Positions 1 through 5,531 of a stretch of DNA of 11,215 bases are shown here, in pieces. How positions within the stretch are numbered: the first letter of the stretch is position 1; every line of letters begins with the position of its first letter. Source of the DNA: UBA668 sp031366885 (GTDB taxonomy: Bacteria; Actinomycetota; Acidimicrobiia; Acidimicrobiales; Ilumatobacteraceae); assembly GCA_031366885.1 (NCBI GenBank), contig JANLPB010000076.1, forward strand, positions 1 through 11,215, in the 5' to 3' direction. The notes under the pieces were generated by a model that was not told the origin of the DNA, ran no database searches, and worked only from the letters and a program-made list of their open reading frames with translations. The translations under genes were made by a program, and so were the position numbers.

Positions 1-810
1 GCCGGCCTTGGGAACAGTGCCGATTTCCATGATGCCCTTGTCAGCGATCACGGTGTGCACATTCGCGAACGTGGCGGCGCCCGTTTCGAGAGCGACGTAC
101 ACCGGTGATTCTTCGGCGCACCAGAGCTCGAACTCGGGGCCTTCCTCAGCGACGCCACCAAGCGCATAACGCTCGTCGCAGACGACAGCAAGAACTTGCG
201 CATCCGTGAGCTCGGCGCCGCCTCGGGCCGGCATGATCCCGTTGGCGCCGGTGACGTGTGCGCCGCCCTCGCGATTCGGATCGCCGGGAATGGTGATGCC
301 AGCGGCGGAGTAGGTCTGGGTGCCCAGTGAGACCCAACGGAGCTGGTCCTCGATGTGCGGGAAGGTAGTCATCGCGTCGCCGCCGGTAAAGCCGTACGCG
401 CCTGCGGCTACACCCGCGCCCTCGGCGCCGTGGCAGCCGGCGCAGTTGCCTTTACCGCCGTAGACCTCCGCGCCCACGCCCAGCGGGCCGCTGGCGGTGA
501 CGGGTTCTGGGCGCAATGCGATCACGTACATGAACATCCACAGCGGGAGGATGCTGAGCGTGACCATGGCCCAGACGGGGATCTTCTTGCGCGCCTTGTA
601 GGCAGCGACCACGGGGATGTCGGGCTTGGGCGGGGGAGGCCCGGCGGGGATAGCGGGCGCCTTCGGAGCGGCAACGGCAGGTACGGTTGACTCGCCAGCG
701 ACAGGCGTGGTGGCGGGGGCGGCGGCAGGCGTGGACGCGGCGGCAGCGTCGCCGCCGGCGGCCTTGCGTGCCTGGCTGCGCTTCAGCAGGTGCTCGGGAA
801 TCTCGGTCAC
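1..810 (-). CDS. Membrane-anchored mono-haem cytochrome c (partial, C-terminus off the left edge)
   Basis: The reverse strand reads 270 open codons from a GTG at 810 to the window edge. An in-frame stop lies upstream at 856-858 and there is no other usual start between. Residues 1-16 carry the motif MTEIPEHLLKR, followed by an Ala/Pro-rich linker (about 18-68), basic residues YKARKK (71-76), one membrane helix (about 78-99) and a c-type haem domain with CAGCH at 123-127. The Met of GIMPARGG (M193) is a plausible axial ligand. Two further Cys (211, 231) may form a disulfide. Positive-inside logic puts the tail in the cytoplasm and the haem outside. It is transcribed away from the cytochrome b operon and probably shuttles electrons from it to an oxidase, or is a subunit of either complex. 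More domains may lie past the edge, after residue 270. The cytochrome c assignment is firm; the partner is inferred. Confidence 0.88.
   Translation of the reverse strand, partial: MTEIPEHLLKRSQARKAAGGDAAAASTPAAAPATTPVAGESTVPAVAAPKAPAIPAGPPPPKPDIPVVAAYKARKKIPVWAMVTLSILPLWMFMYVIALRPEPVTASGPLGVGAEVYGGKGNCAGCHGAEGAGVAAGAYGFTGGDAMTTFPHIEDQLRWVSLGTQTYSAAGITIPGDPNREGGAHVTGANGIMPARGGAELTDAQVLAVVCDERYALGGVAEEGPEFELWCAEESPVYVALETGAATFANVHTVIADKGIMEIGTVPKAG
760..807 (-). repeat. IPxHLLxR peptide motif, copy in cytochrome c
   Basis: Residues 2-17 of the divergent cytochrome c (TEIPEHLLKRSQARKA) match the start of the cytochrome b C-terminal subunit encoded at 2799 (TEIPEHLLKRAQAARD). The match covers the first ten residues identically, although the remainder of the two proteins is unrelated. 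Codons differ between the copies (for example CCCGAGCACCTG against CCAGAACACCTT), so the similarity is kept at protein level rather than being a recent DNA duplication. Confidence 0.8.
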
Positions 811-817
811 GGGTCGA

Positions 818-823
818 ACGATA
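818..823 (-). promoter_or_regulatory. Candidate -10 element for a leaderless cytochrome c transcript
   Basis: On the minus strand the hexamer TATCGT lies 7 nt upstream of the GTG start at 810. No Shine-Dalgarno sequence is visible before that GTG. This spacing would put transcription initiation at or next to the start codon, as in the leaderless mRNAs common in actinobacteria. No good -35 is seen, so this is tentative. Confidence 0.25.
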
Positions 824-1041
824 GACGCCCGACGGGCAGATTCGGGAATTCCGGCTCAGGTGAACTGATGAAACGCTCCCCGGACACTGTGCACGAGTTC
901 ACAACCAGGCGGTGAGCGCGCATGCGGCGTGGTAGACACGAAGCCGTGCCGCCCGTCACTTGGTCTCTTTCTTCTCGCGTTCTCTCGGACGAACTGGTAT
1001 CGACCAGGGGTGTGGTGGCTACAGTTTGTGCAGCAGTTCAC

Positions 1042-1050
1042 GAGGAAGGG
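1042..1050 (+). promoter_or_regulatory. Ribosome binding site deciding the start of the first operon gene
   Basis: GAGGAAGGG ends 8 nt before the GTG at 1059. It supports that GTG over an in-frame ATG at 960, whose extra residues are not membrane-like and overlap the intergenic region, and over the downstream ATG at 1101. Confidence 0.65.
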
Positions 1051-1058
1051 CAGCACTG

Positions 1059-1547
1059 GTGCTGATTGCATTCGAAACCAACCCGCTCCACTGGCCGGGA
1101 ATGAACCAGGCGTTCCTGTTCTCGTTCTTCCTGACCACCACTGGCGCGCTGTTGGTACTGCCGTACTCGAAGCGGCGGCCCAAGGGCACCCCCACCTCGT
1201 GGGGTGAGGCCATGCTCGCCTCGGTCTACGTCTTCGGCCTGATGTTCGTTGCGTTCGGCATCGTGCCCGACAAGTTCATCGCTCACGCCGACGCGGAACT
1301 CGGGTGGAACAAGAACCTCATCATCTATGGCCCGGGCGACATCTTCAAACCGCAGGCGCTGGGCGGCAACTTCCCGTTCACCATGTCGTACGAAGCAGTC
1401 CGCGACATCGTGGTCATCGTGATTCACCTCTGGTACTTCGGTCTCCTCATCTTCCTGTGGAGCGTGTGGCAGAAGCGTGGCGACGGCACGACCACGAAGG
1501 AAATCGCAACCAGTAGCTTTGGCCGTCCGTTGGTCAAGAAGACCTGA
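1059..1547 (+). CDS. Three-helix membrane protein of the cytochrome b operon, function unknown
   Basis: This 162-residue protein starts at a GTG with a good ribosome binding site. I see three hydrophobic segments, at about 17-35, 52-70 and 114-136. Between the second and third lies a polar loop with VPDKFIAHAD (69-78) and WNKNLIIYGPGD (83-94), the kind of sequence expected to be conserved. Histidines at 11, 76 and 123 lie in or beside the membrane segments, but there is no haem-binding pair typical of cytochrome b and no CxxCH. It is the first gene of the operon and its stop (1545-1547) is 1 nt from the ferredoxin ATG, which argues for a subunit or assembly factor of the quinol oxidase. I do not recognise the family, so no biochemical function is assigned. 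Confidence 0.75.
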   Translation: MLIAFETNPLHWPGMNQAFLFSFFLTTTGALLVLPYSKRRPKGTPTSWGEAMLASVYVFGLMFVAFGIVPDKFIAHADAELGWNKNLIIYGPGDIFKPQALGGNFPFTMSYEAVRDIVVIVIHLWYFGLLIFLWSVWQKRGDGTTTKEIATSSFGRPLVKKT

Positions 1548-1548
1548 C

Positions 1549-1962
1549 ATGGCCAAGACCGACGCCAACCCCCCGATGATGCCCTACACCGACGAGTACA
1601 CACTCGTCGAGGTCGACGCGGACTATCTGTCGAAGGCAATCAAGCCCAAGCAGTTCATCCACATCGACCAAACGGAATGCATCATGTGCGAGGGCTGCGT
1701 CGATATCTGCCCGTGGAAGTGCATTCACATGGTGTCCACCGACGCCATCGCAGAGGCCAGCAACACTGAGCTGCCGGGGTTGGACCCCAGCGACAATGTG
1801 TTGTTCATCATCGACGACGACATCTGCACACGGTGCCAACTGTGTGTTGACCGCTGCCCGACTGGCGTCATCATCATGGGCAAGGTGGGTGCACCGGCGG
1901 CGACCGGCGACTCACACATCCGTACCAACAGCCACGGCTATGCCTACGGCCTGAGGCTCTGA
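1549..1962 (+). CDS. 2[4Fe-4S] ferredoxin-type iron-sulfur protein of the cytochrome b operon
   Basis: The 137-residue protein carries two complete cluster motifs: CIMCEGCVDICP (Cys 44, 47, 50, 54) and CTRCQLCVDRCP (Cys 93, 96, 99, 103). Each is CxxCxxCxxxCP, the ferredoxin pattern for a [4Fe-4S] cluster. An extra Cys58 follows the first. The linker between the motifs is longer than in small bacterial ferredoxins (38 residues from Cys54 to Cys93). There is no signal peptide or membrane helix, so it should sit on the cytoplasmic face. The ATG at 1549 follows the upstream stop by 1 nt and cytochrome b starts 16 nt after it. A role as peripheral electron-transfer subunit of the quinol complex is inferred from position; a free ferredoxin using the complex is the alternative. 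Confidence 0.9.
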   Translation: MAKTDANPPMMPYTDEYTLVEVDADYLSKAIKPKQFIHIDQTECIMCEGCVDICPWKCIHMVSTDAIAEASNTELPGLDPSDNVLFIIDDDICTRCQLCVDRCPTGVIIMGKVGAPAATGDSHIRTNSHGYAYGLRL

Positions 1963-1978
1963 GGGAAAACGAAGAACG

Positions 1979-2764
1979 ATGGCAAAAATCCTCGACGAGA
2001 CACCACGTCCAACGGTCAAAGACCGCCTCAACAAGGGCGTCGGCGATGTGCAGGGCAGCCAGGCTTGGAACAGCATCTTCCGGCCCGGCAGCATCTTCCG
2101 CAAGGGCTACACCGATAGCCCGCGCAACCGCAGCTACGTGATCATGAACTCGGTGCTGTACCACCTGCACCCGGTGAAGGTGAAGCGCCACGCGGTGAAG
2201 GTCAGCTACACGCTGTGCCTGGGTGGGCTGAGCTTCTTCCTCTTCATCCTGCTCACCGTCACCGGCATCTTCTTGATGTTCTTCTACCGGCCGACTGACG
2301 TGCAGGCCTGGAACGACATCTCCAACCTGCAGACGTCGGTGACCTTCGGCTTACTTGTGCGAAACATGCACAGATGGGGCGCGCACCTCATGGTGCTCAG
2401 CGTGTTCTTGCACATGGCCCGCGTCTTCTACCACGGCGCCTACAAGCCACCTCGCGAGTTCAACTGGGTCATCGGTGTGGTGCTGCTGATGCTCACCTTG
2501 CTGCTGTCGTTCACCGGCTACCTGCTGCCGTGGGACCAACTGGCGCTCTGGGCCGTGACCGTGGGTACCAACATGATGGGGTACACCCCGGTGCTGGGTA
2601 CGCAGGTGCGTTTCGTCCTCTTGGGCGGCAAGGAAATCGGTGGCGACACGCTGCTGCGTTGGTACGTGTTGCACGTGCTGCTGCTGCCGTTCGTGATCGT
2701 CATCTTCATGGCCATCCACTTCTGGCGTGTCCGCAAAGACGGCGGCATCTCAGGTCCGTTGTGA
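1979..2764 (+). CDS. qcrB: Menaquinol:cytochrome c reductase cytochrome b, N-terminal (b6-type) subunit
   Basis: This 261-residue subunit carries the four-helix haem-binding half of cytochrome b. The haem ligands are H131 (MHRW) and H145 (LHMA) in helix B, and H232 and H247 in helix D. The helix D pair is separated by 14 residues, the b6-type spacing, against 13 in mitochondrial bc1. The chain ends RKDGGISGPL, as b6 does. Cys80 in TLCLGG aligns with the cysteine that covalently holds haem ci (cn) in b6f and in Bacillus QcrB, so a third haem is expected. About 70 residues precede helix A. The separate C-terminal half follows 34 nt downstream. The protein should oxidise menaquinol at the Qo site and pass electrons across the membrane through its two b haems. 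The family call is very secure. Confidence 0.95.
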   Translation: MAKILDETPRPTVKDRLNKGVGDVQGSQAWNSIFRPGSIFRKGYTDSPRNRSYVIMNSVLYHLHPVKVKRHAVKVSYTLCLGGLSFFLFILLTVTGIFLMFFYRPTDVQAWNDISNLQTSVTFGLLVRNMHRWGAHLMVLSVFLHMARVFYHGAYKPPREFNWVIGVVLLMLTLLLSFTGYLLPWDQLALWAVTVGTNMMGYTPVLGTQVRFVLLGGKEIGGDTLLRWYVLHVLLLPFVIVIFMAIHFWRVRKDGGISGPL

Positions 2765-2787
2765 TGAATAGTTCCGTTGTAGAGACG

Positions 2788-2794
2788 AAGGAGG
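2788..2794 (+). promoter_or_regulatory. Strong Shine-Dalgarno before the cytochrome b C-terminal subunit
   Basis: AAGGAGG lies 4 nt before the ATG at 2799, one of the closest matches to the consensus in the window. It fixes this ATG as the start, so the long N-terminal extension with the IPEHLLKR motif is translated. Confidence 0.7.
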
Positions 2795-2798
2795 CGAG

Positions 2799-3581
2799 AT
2801 GACTGAGATTCCAGAACACCTTCTGAAGCGTGCGCAAGCAGCCCGCGACAAGGCCGCCGCAGAGTCGGGCGCGCCTACCGAAGCAGCACCTGCTGCGGCT
2901 GCACCCGCAGCGGCCGCCGACGAACCCGTCGCCGATTCGCGCATTCCCGCGCACCTGCTGGAGCGCAGCAAGGCGCGCAAGGCAACGGCCGACACGGGTG
3001 GCGGCGTTGCCGTGCAAGAGAAGGTCGCCAGCGTGGTCGCGGCCGCGCCGGCCGGAGCTGGAGTACCCGTGGGTGCCGGCCCTGGCGGGCACACGCAGCG
3101 ACTGCTCACCGTCGTCAAGAGCGGCAGCATCCAAGATGTCAAGGCGTCGCCCATCGACAAGGTTCACACGTGGCCGCATCTGCTCGCCGCCGAGTTCGTT
3201 GCATCGTTGGCGTGCCTCGCATTCACGTTCTTCTTCTCGATCTTCGTCAACGCTCCGTTGCTGCAGCAAGCGAACATCAACAAGACACCGAACCCGTCGA
3301 AGGCGCCGTGGTACTTCCTGGGTCTCCAGGAACTGCTCACGATGCTCCACCCGATGGTCGCCGGTGTGACCATTCCGGGTGTCGGCATGATCGTGCTGAT
3401 CCTGGCTCCATTCATCGACAAGAACCCTTCCAACAAACCCGAAGACCGCAAGTTCGCCACCTCGTTGATGACCGTGCACCTCATGTTCTGGGCAGTGCTC
3501 GTCATCATCGGCTCGTTCTTCCGTGGCCCGGGCTTCAACTTCACGCTCCCGTGGCGTGACGGACTCTTCTTCGAACTGTGA
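2799..3581 (+). CDS. Cytochrome b C-terminal (subunit IV/PetD-like) subunit with a long N-terminal extension
   Basis: Of 260 residues, the last ~135 form a three-helix subunit IV (segments about 126-150, 185-206 and 222-242), ending in GPGFNFTLPW. The Qo-site motif reads APWY (169-172) within NPSKAPWYFLGLQELL, where mitochondrial, proteobacterial and plastid proteins have PEWY. The first ~115 residues are an extension: the motif IPEHLLKR (4-11), an Ala/Pro-rich stretch (19-46), a second motif copy IPAHLLERSKARK (49-61), and a Gly/Ala linker. Subunit IV N-termini face the cytoplasm, so the extension should too. It pairs with the b6-type subunit just upstream to complete cytochrome b. Unlike Bacillus QcrC, no cytochrome c domain is fused. 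The function of the extension is unknown. Confidence 0.93.
   Translation: MTEIPEHLLKRAQAARDKAAAESGAPTEAAPAAAAPAAAADEPVADSRIPAHLLERSKARKATADTGGGVAVQEKVASVVAAAPAGAGVPVGAGPGGHTQRLLTVVKSGSIQDVKASPIDKVHTWPHLLAAEFVASLACLAFTFFFSIFVNAPLLQQANINKTPNPSKAPWYFLGLQELLTMLHPMVAGVTIPGVGMIVLILAPFIDKNPSNKPEDRKFATSLMTVHLMFWAVLVIIGSFFRGPGFNFTLPWRDGLFFEL
2802..2849 (+). repeat. IPxHLLxR peptide motif, first copy in the cytochrome b C-terminal subunit
   Basis: Residues 2-17 (TEIPEHLLKRAQAARD) form a short, probably amphipathic basic helix, followed by an Ala/Pro-rich linker. The first ten residues are identical to those of the divergent cytochrome c. Confidence 0.8.
2940..2984 (+). repeat. IPxHLLxR peptide motif, second copy in the cytochrome b C-terminal subunit
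   Basis: Residues 48-62 (RIPAHLLERSKARKA) repeat the motif about 45 residues downstream of the first copy. After HLL it matches the cytochrome c copy better (RSKARKA against RSQARKA) than it matches its own first copy. Confidence 0.78.
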
Positions 3582-3594
3582 GGCACGAACCATC

Positions 3595-4455
3595 ATGAGT
3601 CCCGCTGTCATCATCGCTCTCGCCGTCGGCGTCATCGTCGTCCTGTTTGCTGTGGTGCTCCTCTCCACCGCGCGAAAGGCAGACGTGCGCGGCGCCGGTG
3701 CGCTCAGCCGCGAAACGCGTCGCCGCGACCGCGACGCCGACATCGACCTGCCCGTTGCTCCTACGGGCAAAGCCGTCGAGCGCGCCGCAGTAGAGGAGCG
3801 CACGCAAGCCCTGGTGCCGGCGGCGTCAGCGCCGCCCAGCATCTGGATCCCACCCGATCGCGAAGAGATCGGCTTCAACCGACGTCAGTTCCTCAACCGC
3901 TCCACGGTCGTGCTGATGAGCACCGGACTGCTCACCTTCGCCGCCGCCGGCTTCGTTGCGTTCCTGTGGCCCACGGCCGCGCCGGTGTTCGGTGGCAAGG
4001 TCAACGTCGGCAAGCTCAACGACATCCTGGCCAGCATCCGCAGCAACAATGGCTTCTTTTACGCATCCAATGCACGTTCGTACGTCACGGTGTACCCGTC
4101 CGAGGCACTGCCCAAGGCTCGCGGAGTAAAGGAATACAAGCCGCTGATCTCGGGGATGGAGCAGGGCATCGTGGTGATGTACCAAAAGTGCCCGCATCTT
4201 GGTTGCCGTGTGCCGCAGTGCGCCAGCAGCCAATGGTTCGAGTGCCCATGCCACGGCTCGCAGTACAACCGCAACGGTGAGAAGAAGGGTGGCCCCGCGC
4301 CCCGCGGTATGGATCACTTCGCCGTCACCGTCGGGGCTTCTGGCGACGTCATCATCGATACATCCACCGTCTTCACCGGTGCCCCCATCGGCACCAACAC
4401 CACCGGCCAAGAGGCCGAGGGTCCGCACTGCATCACCGGCGGAGCAAAGCACTGA
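3595..4455 (+). CDS. qcrA: Rieske [2Fe-2S] iron-sulfur subunit
   Basis: The 286-residue protein has both Rieske boxes: CPHLGC (199-204) and CPCHGS (217-222). C199, H201, C217 and H220 should bind the [2Fe-2S] cluster, and C204 with C219 should form the stabilising disulfide. Box 1 has Pro where Thr is more usual. There is a first membrane helix at about 3-24, a charged cytoplasmic stretch, then a Tat-like RRQFLNRS (96-103) leading into a second helix (about 105-125) before the soluble domain. The extra N-terminal helix is absent from single-helix bc1 and b6f Rieske proteins; actinobacterial ones also carry extra helices. The ATG at 3595 has GAGG 11 nt upstream and follows the previous stop by 13 nt. 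The protein carries electrons from quinol at Qo to cytochrome c. Confidence 0.95.
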   Translation: MSPAVIIALAVGVIVVLFAVVLLSTARKADVRGAGALSRETRRRDRDADIDLPVAPTGKAVERAAVEERTQALVPAASAPPSIWIPPDREEIGFNRRQFLNRSTVVLMSTGLLTFAAAGFVAFLWPTAAPVFGGKVNVGKLNDILASIRSNNGFFYASNARSYVTVYPSEALPKARGVKEYKPLISGMEQGIVVMYQKCPHLGCRVPQCASSQWFECPCHGSQYNRNGEKKGGPAPRGMDHFAVTVGASGDVIIDTSTVFTGAPIGTNTTGQEAEGPHCITGGAKH

Positions 4456-5531
4456 TGATCGCTCTGAACACAACAGCAGTCGCGTGGGTGCTCTTCCTGG
4501 TCATCCTCATCGGCTGGGTGACGTACTTCTTTCTCAACAAGGGGAGTGCCGCCGCGGAGCTCGGGTCCGAAGTCGAAATGGCTCCGAACCGCAAGCAGTA
4601 CTACGACGACGAGGTCCTTGAAGGTCGCCGCCTCGAGCGCGTGCAGATCATCGGCGTGCTGCTGCTGATCACCATCGTGATTGGATTGCCGCTCTACTGG
4701 ATCTTCGAGCCGAGCCGACAGGCCGGCGCAGTCTCGGGCAAGGAAGAGCGCTTCCGGTTCTGGGGCGAGGAACTGTTCGCCACTACCGCGAATGGTGGCT
4801 TCAACTGCGCCGGTTGCCACGGCGGCATGCAGGGCGGCGGCAACGTCGCCCCCTATGCGATCACCGACATCAACACCCAGGAAGTCACGGCCGTCAACTG
4901 GTATGCGCCGGCGCTGAACACCGTCTTCTATCGGTTCAGTCAGGAAGAGGTGCGCTTCATCTTGAACTACGGCCGCCCCTTCTCGCCGATGTCGGCGTGG
5001 GGCGCCCCCGGCGGTGGCCCAATGACGGCGCAAAACATCGAGACGCTGCTGGTGTATCTGCGCAGCATCCAGATCCAGCCGGAAGGCTGCATCACTGACG
5101 ACAATTTCGTCGAGAATTCCGACCCATACGTCTGTGAGGGCGGCGTCTTGCCCCAGGCGGACCAGCAGTCGATTCAAGACAGCGTGGACAAGTATCTGGC
5201 GGCGAACCCCGCAGCGTCCGAGGGTGAAGCACTGTTCAACTCAAACCTGAACAGCGGCGCCTACAGCTGCGCGAGGTGCCACACACCGGGCTGGAGTTAC
5301 GGTCAGCCGGGCGTCACGGCGCAGGGTGCATTTGGTTGGAACCTCACCGGGGGCGCCACCAACACCCACTTCCCCAACAACCAGGACATGATCAACTTCA
5401 TCAAGGCCGGTTCCAAGAATGGCGCCAAGTACGGTATTCAGGGGCAGGGTTCAGGCCGTATGCCTGGCTTCGGCCACTTGCTCACCGATGAACAGATTGC
5501 CGCCATCGTCCAATACGTCCGGAGCCTGTAA
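4455..5531 (+). CDS. Membrane-anchored di-haem cytochrome c of the cytochrome b complex
   Basis: The 358-residue protein has two N-terminal hydrophobic segments (about 8-27 and 64-83) and two c-type haem sites: CAGCH at 118-122 and CARCH at 272-276. Likely Met ligands are M179 (SPMSAWG) and M336 (RMPGFG), one per domain. C212 and C227 between the domains may form a disulfide. This layout of two fused mono-haem domains recalls actinobacterial QcrC, which takes electrons from the Rieske protein and hands them to the oxidase directly. However, QcrC has its anchor at the C-terminus, whereas here two helices are N-terminal, so I leave the symbol blank. The ATG overlaps the Rieske stop by 1 nt (TGATG), implying translational coupling. 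Confidence 0.92.
   Translation: MIALNTTAVAWVLFLVILIGWVTYFFLNKGSAAAELGSEVEMAPNRKQYYDDEVLEGRRLERVQIIGVLLLITIVIGLPLYWIFEPSRQAGAVSGKEERFRFWGEELFATTANGGFNCAGCHGGMQGGGNVAPYAITDINTQEVTAVNWYAPALNTVFYRFSQEEVRFILNYGRPFSPMSAWGAPGGGPMTAQNIETLLVYLRSIQIQPEGCITDDNFVENSDPYVCEGGVLPQADQQSIQDSVDKYLAANPAASEGEALFNSNLNSGAYSCARCHTPGWSYGQPGVTAQGAFGWNLTGGATNTHFPNNQDMINFIKAGSKNGAKYGIQGQGSGRMPGFGHLLTDEQIAAIVQYVRSL

Larger units (their letters stand above)
811..1058. promoter_or_regulatory. Divergent intergenic region between cytochrome c and the cytochrome b operon
   Basis: These 248 nt separate two divergently transcribed respiratory genes and should hold both promoters. No convincing -35/-10 pair is visible for the plus-strand operon. 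Two small dyads stand out: GTGAACT at 860-866 with AGTTCAC at 896-902 (7-bp arms, 29-nt spacer), and CTGGT at 994-998 with ACCAG at 1003-1007 (4-nt spacer). Either could be an operator or chance. Open reading frames here lack family features and are not called as genes. Confidence 0.5.

Noticed and set aside
355..868. Plus-strand open frames (355-690 and 617-868) over the left end
   Set aside because: The minus-strand frame here encodes a cytochrome c with a CAGCH haem site and membrane anchor; the plus-strand frames read as low-complexity Gly/Ala-rich sequence.
960..1058. N-terminal extension of the first operon gene to an ATG at 960
   Set aside because: The extra 33 residues are Ser/Arg/Gly-rich and unlike the membrane protein that follows. 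The GTG at 1059 has a properly spaced GAGGAAGGG.
929..1207. Possible small gene spanning the intergenic region and the first operon gene
   Set aside because: It overlaps the three-helix membrane protein in another frame, and its sequence has no membrane or domain character. The ribosome binding site at 1042-1050 fits the GTG at 1059 in the other frame.
2706..3878. 390-codon open frame on the minus strand
   Set aside because: It lies opposite the well-supported cytochrome b C-terminal subunit and the start of the Rieske gene. Its sequence is Arg-rich and low in complexity, as expected of an antisense frame in high-GC DNA, with no recognisable domain.
4314..5177. 287-codon open frame on the minus strand
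   Set aside because: It is antisense to the Rieske and di-haem cytochrome c genes, whose motifs are unambiguous. It has no start signal or domain of its own.
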